From NCBI GenBank assembly GCA_024362935.1, contig JANCRA010000001.1, positions 53,761,930 through 53,825,929 on the forward strand: a stretch of 64,000 bases of DNA, given 5' to 3'. This document shows, one piece after another, positions 1 through 20,595 of this stretch (positions are counted from its first letter, which is position 1; each line of letters starts with the position of its first letter). Source of the DNA: Setophaga petechia. Taxonomy: Eukaryota; Chordata; Aves; Passeriformes; Parulidae. Made by a program: the position numbers and the translations under genes. The notes beneath the pieces are model-generated. The model had not been told where the DNA came from, made no database searches, and saw only the letters and a list, made by a program, of their open reading frames with translations.

Positions 1-287
1 TCTGCCCACACTGCTGGAGAATGTGGGAGCTGCACCATGGAAAGTGTGCTGGGGCCCAGCCCTCTCCCCATGGGGGTGCTGTACAAAACCTCACCTGAAA
101 CCCTCTCAGCTCAGAAATTAAGCTAACAGTCACATACCTAAATACTTCACAGGCCCAATGCCTACATGTGACAAATAATGCTTACAGGTAGGTATTGGCA
201 GACTATTATCCCCAAACAGATCCAACTGGTAATGTAATTCCCTCTATCGTCACAGTTCAGTTTCTCTAGGAAAAAAAATCCACCTAC
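1..287 (-). other. HNRNPD: HNRNPD intron 5, partial
   Basis: Intronic on the minus strand and cut by the window edge. I see no exon or recognisable repeat here. Confidence 0.8.
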
Positions 288-419
288 TTTACTAAGCCCA
301 ACATTGTGGTATTTCTTTTCCATTATTTTCTTCACTGGTTCCTCCTCCTTGAAAGTAATGAAACAAAATCCACGCCTCTTGTTAGTTTTGTTGTCCATGG
401 GGAGCTCTATGGATTCGAC
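288..419 (-). CDS. HNRNPD: HNRNPD exon 5, remainder of RRM2
   Basis: 132 bp, acceptor CTCCAG|GTCGAA, donor AAA|GTAGGT. Encodes RNP1 of RRM2 (RRGFCFITF) and ends at GLSK, the usual boundary before the CEIKVA exon, which is outside the window. Confidence 0.96.
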
Positions 420-3400
420 CTGGAGGAAGACAGTGATTTTACCTTTTATCCTGCCATTCATGTCACTGCAAAATCCCTCTAACAGGTCATACCTGCTAAC
501 TGAAATTATTTAGATTTGAATACGACAATGTGATCTGACTACAAATACAGAGCCAAAGTTCTCTGTACCTACAGCACATGGGACTTCCTAGGCAAACAGT
601 AGTTGAAGTCTTTAGTCCAGAGTAACGGGTCTGTAAGTTTGGAACAGGGTACATAGTTAGCAGTAAAACTGCCTGAACAGAGTTAAGACCTGAAGCTGGC
701 ACCATCTGATAACCAACAGGGGAGCAGCAGCTGTAGCAAGTTCACACAAGACCAGCTTTTAAAAACTTCAGTGATACTTAGCTCATCTGCACCACCAAAA
801 ACTAGGGATAGAGACTACACAGTTGTACAGAATTTAGGTAAAACTGTCTCAATCTGTGCTATCGGAGATGAGCTGGGGTGGCTGAAGAGCATCTCACTGA
901 TCAAAGCACCCTGCTCAAAACACTGCCTCCCTCTCTGACTCATCCCAGCTCCCCCTTCCATCAAACCAGGCTGCACAACTCAGAGCCTGTAACTGCACAT
1001 CAACATTCTGGCCACTAACACACATGGAACTGCAATGGCCATAAAGCTTACATTAGCTTTACATTAGCATCCATGCAGGCTCCACGTGGGGGAGGCTCTC
1101 TGCTAATACATTTGTGAAGACAGAACAGGTTCCACAAATAAAAGCAGTTTGTTTCACCACATACCTCACCAAAAGCTCCAAAGTATTCCCGTATTTTCTC
1201 CTCAGGTGTGTCTGGAGATAAACCCCCAACAAAAATCTTTTTAACAGGTTCTTTTGTTTTCATGGCTTTAGCTCTTTTTGGATCAATGACCTTTCCATTC
1301 AGCTTGTGTTCTTTCTGGTCCATGACCTGAGGATAATTAAAACACACAGTTTTACACAGTTCAAGCTAAATATTTCACTGATATTTTGAGTAAAGCAAAA
1401 ACTGATTCAATTTCAATACTTGGATCACACCAAGAAGTTGTTGCACAAAAGCAAAGTTCTGTGATTTTTGATCACTATCCACTGACAGTTCTGACAACTG
1501 GAACCACTTATTACCCAGCAGAAGCAAGAGTGTAACGCCTCTCAAAAAGTACTCTTCTCATCCTCAAACCTTATGAAGTAAAAAATCTGTACTTTAGAAA
1601 TCATAAAGGTCATGAAGGTGTGAAAATATTTCCGTGTGCTGTATCCACAGCATTTAAGAAAAGTTAACAACTAATTTTTGCTTGGATAGAGCTTAAATGT
1701 GTCAAAGCTATTGGCCATACTCTAGGGATTCACGGTGCAGCTCTGGAATGCAAGGACCAGAAGTTCTTTGCAAATGCTGCTTTCACAGCAGCAGGCAGCA
1801 GACATTTATACACTCTATTTTTCAAGCACCCAAGTCCAATGGCTTGCAGAACCTGTAAGTGCCCAAATCCATACATACCTCAGGAATCACTGCTGGTCCT
1901 GGACACAGCATCACGAGTAAGGTGGCTCATAAAAGAAAGCATTCTCACAAGCACACGAAACATGCTGCACCCCTGAATCATCTTTAGCAGAAGATGTAAG
2001 AACAACGCCTACAGTCATCCTAGTGAGTGCTTTATCTCTGATACCTGAATTTGAACACGTTTCAGTACTTTAATCCTACCTTATCCACACTCTCTGACTC
2101 TTTGAAGAGCACAAAGCCAAAGCCTCTCGATCTCCCGGTGATGGGGTCCAACTTCAGAGTGCAGTCCACAACTTCACCAAACTTGGAGAAGTAGTCCTTC
2201 AGATCCTTCTTCGTGGTGTCCCAGCTAAGGCCACCAATGAACATTTTCCTGTTAAGACAAGTTGGTCAATCTGTAAATGTGTGTTACCCAAAATCCTGCA
2301 CTGCCAAGCTTTACGAGCTCAATACCCTAATGCATGGAACTGGCAGGATTTTATCAGTCATGTCACCATACACACAGGCCTGCACTTTTTGACAACTTGC
2401 TTAAGTAAGTCTGGCCAGGACAGATAAAGACTTTCACATACACAAACATTTTGCACTGTCTTCTCCTGCAGCTGCTTACTCTACTGTCCCAAGAAACTAT
2501 CAGCAGTAGTGACAAAAAGATATTTTATTACTTCTTTACATCCCCATCACACGTTTAATTCCATCCAGTTATCTGTGGAGCCTCCATACAACTGAAACAC
2601 ATGCAGGCAGATTAGATTTGTAAGGAAGTGTGGTTAAAACAGAAGCATTTATCTACCAGTCTGGACTGGACATATGCCCAAATTAATAAACTAAAATAAA
2701 GTTTAGTCAAGTTCCCTTCCCCAGAAAGCAGTTATGAAAAAGCGAAGTACTGGATGGTCAGAAGTTCTCTCTTCTCACAAAAACTTTATATAAACACCTG
2801 GCATAATCCATTACCATCAAGAGAATATCTTTCCAGTATTTCTACAGCACCAGCGCTGCTGGGCAGATGTGTATAGCACATAACTCATAACCTGTATTTT
2901 CAAAAGCACACTGGAAGCTTAGAATCAAATCATGACCATCCCAGCATGTTAGTAAGGTATAAAACCCCAAAATTTTAAAAGATGAAAAATCAAGCCAGTA
3001 TACACACAAATGAAACATTCCAGGTTATTAGGCATAGGGCTTAGGAACCCATTCAAAAGAGGATTTGATTTGAGATCATCTCTTCTAATACTGATAAAGA
3101 AGATTTTACTGTGAGCTCTAACCAAAAAATATGATCCATTATGATCTATAAAAGCACTTTCCACAAAGCTTTACCCGTTTTCACTGTCCCAACTTATTTC
3201 ACAATCAGACACAGTTACCAGAAAACCTGAAAAACCACTGTATCATGTTTCCAACCCTCCCACTTCCCACGCACAAATATTGCTGCCAATCATGTAAAAG
3301 AGCATTGTACCTCCACAGCTCAAACTCTCTCGAATCAAAAGCTGCTCCTTTGAACTACCTCTGCTGACTTAGCTGCGCTCTCACAGAATTAACAAGAGCA

Positions 3401-5716
3401 TTCAGTTTCTGACAAAATCCATACGGAGGAGGGCTTCAGGAGCTTCAGATGTTTTTATAGCAAGTCTCCAATTCTGTGAAGAAGGAGCACCAATCCCCCA
3501 TCCCTTTATCCACTTTTCCAATTCATTCCAGATCTCACTTCAACAAAGCACCAACGGAACCCCTTCTATCAGCTGTGACTTCTTACTGTCCTCATGGAAG
3601 AAAGGGCCCACCCAGGTAAACCAGCAGCCTCACCCTTTGCTCACCCATCATTAAGGTCCTTAGCATGTCTGCTGTTCTGTGGAGGGCTTTTCAAGCAGCC
3701 AAACAGAAGACACAGAGTATGCAGCATCGTGTTTCTGACACGCTGGGGGTAGTGATGCCCTAGCAGCTACTACTGAACTGACACTTGCTACACAAACCAC
3801 CTGCCTCCATGTTAACATACAGACCCCACTTTGTATTCCTAAGGAGAGGCAGCCCAAGAACACGAGCTTGAAACCAAGAGCCTCAGAAGGTTTTTCATCT
3901 CTCCACGCAGGAACTGCACCTCTGAGCCCACTCACAGAGCAGCAAACCACAGCTGCTTCAGTCTGCCCCTACATCAACTACTGCTCCACGGGAAACAGCT
4001 CAGGTCAGGGTTACACCACAAACATGAGCACAACAATTCAGGAGCTGCGGCACAGCGCTGCCAAAAACTTGTAAAATACACACATTTCCTAGCCCACAGT
4101 CTGGCTGGTCTAAGCCACATCAGCACATTCAGCTTCCCAAAATAAGTTACCAGAAGTGCACTGGGAAAGCTTTCAAACCTTAGCTAAACAAGGTATCACA
4201 GATCGGCTTTTTTCCCTTTACTATCAGAAGTGTTGTCAAAAAACTTTTGTTTCCCGTACAGCATGAAGAGCTGATGGGTCAAAAAGACAGAACCAGACTA
4301 CGAGTCAATGTGTGATACATGTAATCATTGCCCAGTATCACTGCACCGCTTAGAGACCACTTTTTCTAAGCTCTCTTGCCTCAAAAGAACCTGAGTTTGC
4401 ACATGAAAACCCTTTAATTGGTGTGTATTCAAGGGTCATAAGTAAAACAAACATGCAAACGCCGAAGGCATTTACAGCTGTTAAGAACAGCTGAAAAGTA
4501 ACAAAACCATTTTAATGTCTGCTAATCCCAGCAAAATACTCAAAAAATGGTTCCTGCTCTCGCTCTCTCTCTCTCTCTCTCTCTCCCTGAAGGAGGAAGA
4601 CACTCAGGAAGGTTTTGCAGCAGGAATCTGCAGGACTCACTAGTTAGTACTCCTTTATCCAGGTTATTTTCTGCCTTGACCAAAAACAGACCTGCAGCTC
4701 GAGTTTCACGGCCCGACAGGAGACAGCAGAGTGCAACAGCCTGTCCTGTCGCTGGATTTATTACACACAAATTTCATCGGCAATACAAAGGAACACTGCC
4801 CCAGGCCGAGACCCTATAAAGATTAAAAGCTGTATTTACTCGCCATAAAACAGAGTAATAGAACATGCTGAGTTGGAAGAGACCAATCAGAATCATCAAA
4901 TCCAACTCCAGTCCTGCACAGGACACCCCAAGAGTCACACCATGTTCCTGAGAACATTTTCCAAGGGCTTCTGGAACTCTGTCAGACTTGGTGCTGTAAC
5001 CACTTCCCTGTTCTATTGCCCAACCACCCTCTAGGTGAAAAATCTTTTCCTGGTGCATAACCTGAACCTCCCGCGGCTCAGCTTCCTGCCTTTTCGACTC
5101 CTACTTCTCAAGTTTGGACACCACCTAACATAATCCTCCCCACAACAAGTTCCGGAGAAGCAGGGGCATGTTTTAGGCTGGGAAGAAGTCCCGGTACCTG
5201 ACGCCTCTGGCACTCAGCCAGCACACAGTAATGTTTGCAGCACAGGGCAATACTGCAACTGCAATCAGAGCATTCGGCTACACCGACTTACTGTCCTCAC
5301 GCACGCACCGCACTTTAACTCATAGAAAAGGCATCGTTAAAAAGCAAAATAAGTAAAAGGGGCCTGCAGTTTGAGGCACATCGCAGGACCAGACGCCGCC
5401 CCCGCCGCTCGGCCCGTGACGTCGCCGAGGCGCCAAGTAAACAAACAGGGCAGCGAACGGGGCAGGGAACGGGGCCGGGGGCGCCGCGCCCCGCCCGGGA
5501 CACGCAACCCGCCCCCGCCGCTCACCCCTCGTCCTCCTCGTTCTTGCTGGCGTCGATCTTGGCTCCCTCGGATTCGACCCCGCCGCCGCCGCCGCCTCCC
5601 CCATCGGTGCTCCCCGCCCCCGCCTGCCCCTCAGGCTGCTCCGCCGGCTCCGCTGCGCTGCCCCCGGCGCCAGCCGCTACCGCCGCCGAGTCCAGAGCGA
5701 ACTGCTGATCCGACAT
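288..5716 (-). CDS. HNRNPD: HNRNPD (AUF1), 5' part of the gene, 4 coding exons
   Basis: Heterogeneous nuclear ribonucleoprotein D binds AU-rich elements in mRNA 3'UTRs and shuttles between nucleus and cytoplasm, steering mRNA decay and splicing. Exons on the minus strand: 5526-5716, 2080-2248, 1165-1326, 288-419, giving 218 codons in frame. Residues 1-64 are an Ala/Gly-rich acidic head starting MSDQQF and ending in the [13 protein letters not shown] block typical of the family. RRM1 follows with RNP2 MFIGGL and RNP1 [11 protein letters not shown], then RRM2 with RNP2 IFVGGL and RNP1 RRGFCFITF. The frame stays open into exon 6, which lies left of the window with the Gly/Tyr-rich tail. I found no match for the 19-residue alternative exon 2 of mammals; exon 1 joins exon 3 directly in frame. 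The start was chosen by family homology; the frame is also open upstream to 5998. HNRNPDL can be excluded because it is separately present next door. Confidence 0.95.
420..1164 (-). other. HNRNPD: HNRNPD intron 4
   Basis: Unique-looking sequence between two recognised exons. No repeat or extra exon recognised. Confidence 0.85.
1165..1326 (-). CDS. HNRNPD: HNRNPD exon 4, RRM linker and start of RRM2
   Basis: 162 bp, acceptor CTCAG|GTCATG, donor GAG|GTATGT. Encodes the end of RRM1, the linker with [17 protein letters not shown], and RNP2 of RRM2 ([10 protein letters not shown]). Confidence 0.97.
1327..2079 (-). other. HNRNPD: HNRNPD intron 3
   Basis: Lies between the RRM1 exon and the RRM linker exon. 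AT-rich unique sequence with no recognised element. Confidence 0.85.
2080..2248 (-). CDS. HNRNPD: HNRNPD exon 3, first half of RRM1
   Basis: 169 bp, acceptor TTAACAG|GAAAATG, donor AAG|GTAGGA. Carries RNP2 ([10 protein letters not shown]) and RNP1 ([11 protein letters not shown]) of RRM1. Same length and phase as exon 2 of HNRNPDL. Confidence 0.97.
4557..4587. repeat. (CT)n microsatellite
   Basis: An almost pure CT dinucleotide run inside HNRNPD intron 1; it reads (GA)n on the transcribed strand. Confidence 0.9.
4850..5095 (-). mobile_element. CR1 LINE 3' fragment
   Basis: The plus strand carries the reversed CR1 3' signature: GTTGGAAGAGACC, then an AATCATCAAATCCAACTCC-like stretch, then the decayed 'ccaccctctaggtgaaaaatc' region. 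The element is therefore on the minus strand, sense to HNRNPD, in intron 1. Ends are approximate. Confidence 0.8.
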
Positions 5717-6000
5717 GGCGCCGCCGCCGCCCCGCACCGGCCACCCCCGGTGCCGCCGCCTCCCCGCCGAGGCCCCGGCCCCGCTGGCGGCCCCGGCCGA
5801 GCGCGCCGATCCCGCAGATCCCTCCTCCTCTCGCTCCTTGTTTTTAATGGCGCCGCCACCGACCCAACCTAAAATGGCGGCCGGAAGGAGCGCGGCGGGC
5901 GGACACGTGACACCGCCCCCGGGAGCCGTGAGGGAGCGCGGGGGGAGCTCGGCTCGGCTCCGGGAGCCGCCGGAGCCCGGGGGGGCCGACACGGACACTC
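5380..6000. promoter_or_regulatory. HNRNPD: CpG-island promoter of HNRNPD
   Basis: Dense CG sequence covering exon 1 and upstream. On the minus strand a YY1-like GCCGCCATTTT lies at 5871-5881, close to a conserved-looking GCGCCATTAAAAAC stretch, which I take as the transcription start area near 5.85-5.88 kb. A CACGTG E-box lies at 5904-5909 and an ETS-like CCGGAAG at 5880-5886. The start site is inferred. Confidence 0.7.
5526..5716 (-). CDS. HNRNPD: HNRNPD exon 1 coding part
   Basis: Encodes residues 1-63 plus two bases of a Gly codon. The start codon is the complement of CAT at 5714-5716. The donor reads GG|GTGAG. A run of eight or more glycines sits just before the conserved [17 protein letters not shown] block. 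Confidence 0.93.
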
Positions 6001-6490
6001 ATGGAATCGATAGGGCTGGGCTGGGCCTCTGGAGATTATACAGTTCAACCCCCCTGCCCGAGGCAGGGCCACAGGAACAGGCCGGGGAGGGTTTGGAATG
6101 TCTCCAGAGAGGGAGACTCAACCTCCCTGGCAGCTGTTCCAGTGGTCTGCCACCCTCCACGTAAGTCCTTCCTCTGGTTTAGGTGGAACTTGTGTTTTAG
6201 TTTGTGGTCATTGCTCCTTGTCCTGTCACTGGGCAGCACTGAAAAGGGTCTGGCACCATCCTCTTGGCACCTGCCTTTGAGATATTGATGTGCATGGTGA
6301 GATCCCCTTCAGTCTTCTCCAGACCACACAGGCCCAGCTCCCACAGTCTCTCCTAGTGAGAGAGAAGCTCCAGCCCTCATCACCTTTGTGGCCCTTCACT
6401 GGACCCTCTGCAGGAGCCCCTGGCCTTTCTTGTGCTGAGGAGCACACGGTATTCCAGCTGCACTTCACTAGTGCTGAGTAGGAGGATCAC
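5998..6490 (-). mobile_element. CR1 LINE 3' fragment upstream of HNRNPD
   Basis: The plus strand reads like a reversed CR1 3' end: a gap-rich 'ttcaaccccctgcccgaggcagggccac' block, 'ggagactcaacctccctgg', 'ctccagaccacacaggcccagctc', and 'acggtattccagctg'. Element on the minus strand, directly against the HNRNPD CpG island. Confidence 0.8.
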
Positions 6491-7394
6491 AGATTTGAGT
6501 AAAACTTGCCTCTTAGCAGGGTTTTGTGTATTAACAAACCACTGGAGCAATGAAGCCATGCTCTTGAGGCACAAGTCTCCCTCAGCTGCTGTGGAGGGCA
6601 GTGCTGATCTAGCTGCATTCATGAAAGCAGTGTATGAACTCACACACTGCCGTGGCTTCTTGCTGATTCTTCAGTTTGTAGTCAGTGACATTAGTTTTAA
6701 CAAGCAGGGTTTATTTTGATGCTTGACTAGGTATTTGTGCTGAGAAACATCAAATCTTCAGGCAGACTGCTGCAATCCTTTTGCCTCAGACAAAACACGC
6801 TCCTTTACCCATCCTAATCCAGAAATGTGCTGGGTTAATGTGGTGATCCTTCTCCAGCACTCACGTTTTTAGTTGCTGCTTCCTAGTGTGCACTAGATGG
6901 GAAACCTGTTCTGAAGGTGAGAAGAGTCCAGTACAGCACCTAACTTGTACAGAAAATAGTTGCTGATCAAGAACTTGTAATCTCCTGCTTGGAATTGGAA
7001 TAGAAGTGGTGTGGGAAAGTATCTGAGCTACATTCTAGAATACTTGAGGTTTTAAGTGCTTGAGAAGCCTTGAAAAGCTCCAACTCCTAAAGCAGTGCAA
7101 TCAGCATTGAAAAGGTGCTGCTACAGTTCTAGATCCCTCCTGAGATGTACAAAACTGGCAGCATTGTGCCACAGAGACCACTCTCTCCTCGCTGCTGCAG
7201 AGGGCAGGGCATGACTCTGCCATCTTCCACAGTGACGCTAATTCCCAGCACTCTGGTGCACTCAGGACAGATCAGGAGGAAGAAGGGGGTGTATAGACCT
7301 GTTCTCACAGTAACCTTGATCTCCAGAGAGATGTGGCTTTCTACCCAAGTAAAACTATAGTTACACCACTTTAAGGTGACAGCAAGACTCCATA
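6491..7394. other. HNRNPD-HNRNPDL spacer
   Basis: About 0.9 kb between the CR1 fragment and the inferred HNRNPDL 3' end. I recognise no gene or repeat in it. Confidence 0.7.
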
Positions 7395-7666
7395 CTCACT
7401 TAAGTAAGCATTTATTAGAGAATCTTTTAACATGAAATTATACAAATAAAGTTTGTATAAACACAAGTCCACATTGTGTCATAACATGAATGGCGAAAAG
7501 AAAAGTAAAAACCATAAAAGAAAACTAGTCGGCCGCTATGTACAGTTGGACACAGTTGTGTCATTCACTAAAAGTCTTTTACAAAATAGTCATTTCCTCT
7601 CACGAAGACCACCCTCTGTTCACTCGCGATGCGTTGCAAGATGGCTTTTTGTTGCAGTATCTCTAC
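7395..7666 (-). other. HNRNPDL: Candidate terminal 3'UTR exon of HNRNPDL
   Basis: Acceptor GATTTTTTAG|GTAGAG at 7667/7666 on the minus strand, then 3'UTR sequence down to an AATAAA at 7411-7416. The 3' end near 7.39 kb is inferred from that signal. Confidence 0.5.
7411..7416 (-). terminator. HNRNPDL: Polyadenylation signal AATAAA, HNRNPDL
   Basis: TTTATT on the plus strand is AATAAA in the HNRNPDL direction, 1.45 kb past the stop codon and the last good signal before the spacer. Confidence 0.55.
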
Positions 7667-8359
7667 CTAAAAAATCAAGACAAAATGCATGTCAGATCTG
7701 TGACAGTTACTACAGGATTGTTAAAAGGTCCATTTTCATGAACTGCTTTAAGTCTTCTATATATTCCTTTCTTCACTGTTAAAGATCATATGCATATTTA
7801 TTAAGGTAACACAAGAGGTTTGTTTAGTTACCCATCAGTAATTTATTTTCCCAAATATTCAGCCCATCTAGGAAGCTGCTCCAAAACAACAACCATCCAA
7901 TTCAGACGTAAGTAAGCAGGCTCTGGATCACTTTCTTTTCCATTGGAAACACTGCCAAAAGGCTTTCTGATTATTTGCTTATACAACTGAATGACTTATG
8001 TGCAACACAAGTCAGGTCACTTTAGTTCAGACAGTCCATATGCATATGATCTTTAATGTTTATCCAGATTTAAAAGTTCGTTTTGGTTTGCAGATTTCAC
8101 TATTAGCTATAAAAAGAAAAAAGCAAGCATTAAAATCTTAAAGAATGCACATTTAAAATGAGGTTCCACAATTGAAATACAACACTAAACAGAAGACCAA
8201 ATGATTAAGCTGTAAAGGCATTTATGTACTTTAACTCCTGTAAAAAACCATTTAAGTTAAAGACACTTAATCTCCAAAAAAGATTAAAAAAAGAAGCCAA
8301 AGTCTGAAGTTTTCCACTTTAATCTTTACGCTGGTACATGAAGTTGGAAGAGACCATAC

Positions 8360-8446
8360 CACAGGACAGCGTTTTCTGGTGTATGCCTTGCGCTCTGCCT
8401 GCAACGTGCGACCCCAGAGATAGACGTGGTCAGGGTGACACACGGC
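8360..8446 (-). other. HNRNPDL: Candidate 3'UTR cassette (poison) exon of HNRNPDL
   Basis: An 87-nt block on the minus strand flanked by acceptor TTCATTGCAG|GCCGTG and donor CTGTG|GTATGG, lying between the last coding exon and the terminal exon. The matching region in mammals is a cassette exon used for autoregulation, as I recall. If included, its downstream junction lies about 113 nt after the stop codon. Exon status is inferred from splice motifs, not from transcripts. Confidence 0.6.
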
Positions 8447-8870
8447 CTGCAATGAAGTTCCCGCTGGCGGGTACAAACAAGGTATAATGTCAGAGTTAGA
8501 AGACAACATTCTTGTTTTCCTTAAGTTGTACCCATTTCAGTACTTTACCTGTTAATACTTCTAATAAGTTTAATTATTCCTCTAGATCACCTGGTACACA
8601 ACGCAAACCAGAAAAACTCTTATGTTTTTCTGAAGTACTAAAGAAGATAAAGTCACACTTTTACAAAGTTAAAGATCTATAGACACGTAGGCAAAGCTGG
8701 TTTTAAAAAAAAAGTATTTTTTAAGTTAACAAAAGCTTAATTAAAGGAAAAGTCATGCTAGGCAAGTTTTTACTCTTCGTTTGTCTATTGATCTTTAAAT
8801 TAGATTAGGCACAGTTGGAGTGGAGCGTGTGCTCCTGTACACACCTGTTTGTCAGGTACTAGGTACTGCC

Positions 8871-11273
<2,403 letters not shown>

Positions 11274-11378
11274 GGTGGGGCGAGGGCGGCGGGAGTGCGA
11301 GGGCGAGCGGTGGAAACAGCGGAGACCTGCGCCCGGCAGAAAATGGCGGCGGAAGAGATCCGGGCACCGCCTGCGCCT

Positions 11379-11388
11379 CTTTTATATA
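11379..11388 (-). promoter_or_regulatory. HNRNPDL: TATA box of HNRNPDL
   Basis: TATATAAAAG on the minus strand. About 31 nt downstream lies a pyrimidine tract CTCTTCC (11351-11357), a good place for a TOP-type transcription start. A CCAAT box (plus-strand CCAAT at 11402-11406) lies just upstream, and a YY1-like GCCGCCATTTT just downstream. Confidence 0.75.
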
Positions 11389-11741
11389 GCCGCGCCGGCA
11401 GCCAATCAGCGCCGCCCTCCCGCCCGGCGCCGCAGCGCCCCCGGCGGCTCGCGGCGGAGCTGCAGCAGCCGCCCTGCGGCCGCCATCGCGCGGGCTGGGC
11501 CGGGCCGGTGCTGCGGCTCCGGGCGGGCACGGGCACGGGCACCGGCGCACCGGGGACCGCGGCGGGCGGGGGCCGGGGCTGAGCGGGCCGGCTGGCGGCG
11601 GGTTGTAACGCGTAACCCAGAAACCCCGTTCAGGCGGCGGCGGGGAGGGGCGGGGCGGGCGCTCCGTGGGCGGGCACAGCCGGCGCGGCGCTCCCCGCCG
11701 CCGCGGCGCGTCCCCGGTGCGCCCCACGTGCCGCCGCCGCC

Positions 11742-18600
<6,859 letters not shown>

Positions 18601-19595
18601 GGAAAGCGGTGCGCACACAAAAGACTGTGCTTCACCTAATTGTCCTTGTGAAATGTTAGGTCATTTTGTCCATAATCAGAATTTCAAACCAAATCCACAT
18701 TGTGTCTTGGGCCTCGTGCAGGCAGGTATGGATGGAGAGTATGGTGTGGGGTCCCTGGTGCAGTAGGACAGAGGCCTGCTGCCAGCTGGAGCTGGGAACA
18801 GGGCAGGGAGCAGCACCCATGAGCCCTGCTGTGCTGTTCCTCCCCTTTCCTGGCCAGCAGTTACTAAGGGGATGCTTCCTCCAGACTCATCTCCTGAAAG
18901 CTGGTGCTGAGATGCCCCACCGTGAGCTCTGTCATTGTTAGAAGCAAACAAGGTTCCTGTCCCCTTGTCCCAGAGGGAGCACTAGGGACCATGGGGGGAT
19001 ATGTGAGCTTCTCCCTGCAGATAAGATTTCTGCTAAGTCAAAAACATTCACAGTTAGGATTCCCAAAGGGAAATGCCATCTGTGGGCTATAGTACAGTAG
19101 GACTGGGCTGCCACAGAAGAAGCCAGCCCTTGCTGCAGGCAGGCTCTTTAGACAAGGAATAATGTGTATCTTGGCTGTGTCTGCAGCAGCTCTAGGTACA
19201 AAACAGCACAACTTGCATATGGACGCTCCCTAGAGCTCCACAGCCAGCCTAGCCAAAATAAAGTCGAGTATATTATATATATAAAATTAAAAGTCTGGAC
19301 ACACTTCACCGCTGCGTCATGGTGCTGTGCTATGGGATACAACTGTCTGAAGCCCAAAGTCAGCTTGACAGCATTTCTCAAGTATCTCAGCACTGACCCA
19401 CAGAGCTCCTCCTCCAGCCAAGATCACCCAGTCACATGTTCATAGCACTGGTCAGCTGTGAGCAGACCTTGACAAGCTGCTCCTGAGGGCAGACATCCTG
19501 CTGCATTTGATGAGAATTAAACCCCTGATCTTTTCACCTTACCTAAATTGTGCCAATGTAGATCAGATGGTCATGGAGCTTTTCCTAATGTAGTA

Positions 19596-19601
19596 AATAA
19601 A
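19596..19601 (+). terminator. ENOPH1: Polyadenylation signal AATAAA, ENOPH1
   Basis: AATAAA about 1.0 kb after the stop codon, followed by a T/G-rich stretch. A second AATAAA at 19257-19262 could give a shorter 3'UTR. Confidence 0.5.
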
Positions 19602-20373
19602 AACTCACCTTTGCTTTCATTGTGTTCACTCCATCACAGCATTTAGCCTTCCTGTCTTAGCACCAGTGATCCCAGCACCTAAAAGGCAAATGTTATTATT
19701 TCAAAACCTGTGAACACTGTGTTCCTGCTGTCACTTTCCCCAGTCCTTTAAGGTAGCAGCCTTGTCCTGCCAAGGAAGCTGTACTACCTCCCTGACCATT
19801 TTAGGATTTCAGTTGTGGCTCAGTGTAGGAGTGAGAGCCACAGGTAGGTTATACCTGGTAGTACTGGGGTCAGAGGCAGTCTGAAACTCCTGTCTCAAAT
19901 CCTGTTTCCCCATTCCCTGCTGCTGGCACTTCATGCACGGGTGTCTTGCCCTCACAGCCAGCCAGAATATAGGATGTGCTTGCTGCCTTCCTGAGCTCTG
20001 ATCTACACCTACAGCTGTCCCTGTTGAGGGAGGCTGATGGGTAAAGAACCATGAAGAGACAAGCACTTGTGGGGGAAACCAAATTGTGCCAGCATGGCCC
20101 TTCTAAAAATTTAATAGTAGCAGGTCAGGCTGTGGGGCAGCTAGTCCAGATGCCTTTCTGGGCTGTGCAGTGATGCTGCTCCTAGAAAGAGCCTGCTAGG
20201 TAGTGCTGTTACAGTAAGTGTATCTGCATGGCTGAATGGTCCCTGGCTTCCTTAAGTGATAATGTTAATCATTACACTGTAAATAAATACTCACCTTTTG
20301 TTTTGCCTTTGCCATCAGAAAGCTATGCTTGGGGTAGGGACAAAAATAAAGCTCACTTTCTCCATAAAAGCAC

Positions 20374-20379
20374 TTTATT
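20374..20379 (-). terminator. TMEM150C: Polyadenylation signal AATAAA, TMEM150C
   Basis: TTTATT on the plus strand, AATAAA in the TMEM150C direction, about 2.1 kb past the stop codon. It would leave about 0.75 kb between the convergent 3' ends. Assignment is inferred. Confidence 0.45.
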
Positions 20380-20595
20380 TAGTGGTCATGTTTTAGTGTA
20401 CATTGGTTGTACATTTAGTTGTACTGAAATGTGCTGTTAGAAATACTCTAAGAAATGTACAGAATTATCACTAAAAACCTGAAATTCAGTTTGGATTGCA
20501 TATAGGAAAAGGAGCAAAAGGAAAAAAAATAACCACATCATCTTTTTTTTTCCCCTTTGATAAAATTACAAAAGCTCAAATAATAAACTGAAAGT

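Larger units (their letters stand above)
2249..5525 (-). other. HNRNPD: HNRNPD intron 1 (spans the usual place of exon 2)
   Basis: Long intron between exon 1 and the RRM1 exon. It holds a CT microsatellite near 4.57 kb, a CR1 fragment near 4.85-5.1 kb and the edge of the CpG island. A CRE-like TGACGTC lies at 5417-5423. No sequence like the mammalian 57-bp alternative exon was recognised by eye. Confidence 0.75.

Noticed and set aside
8341..8356. CR1-like GTTGGAAGAGACC core in the HNRNPDL 3'UTR
   Set aside because: Only the short core matches; the flanks do not read as CR1 and the site lies at the donor of the candidate cassette exon.
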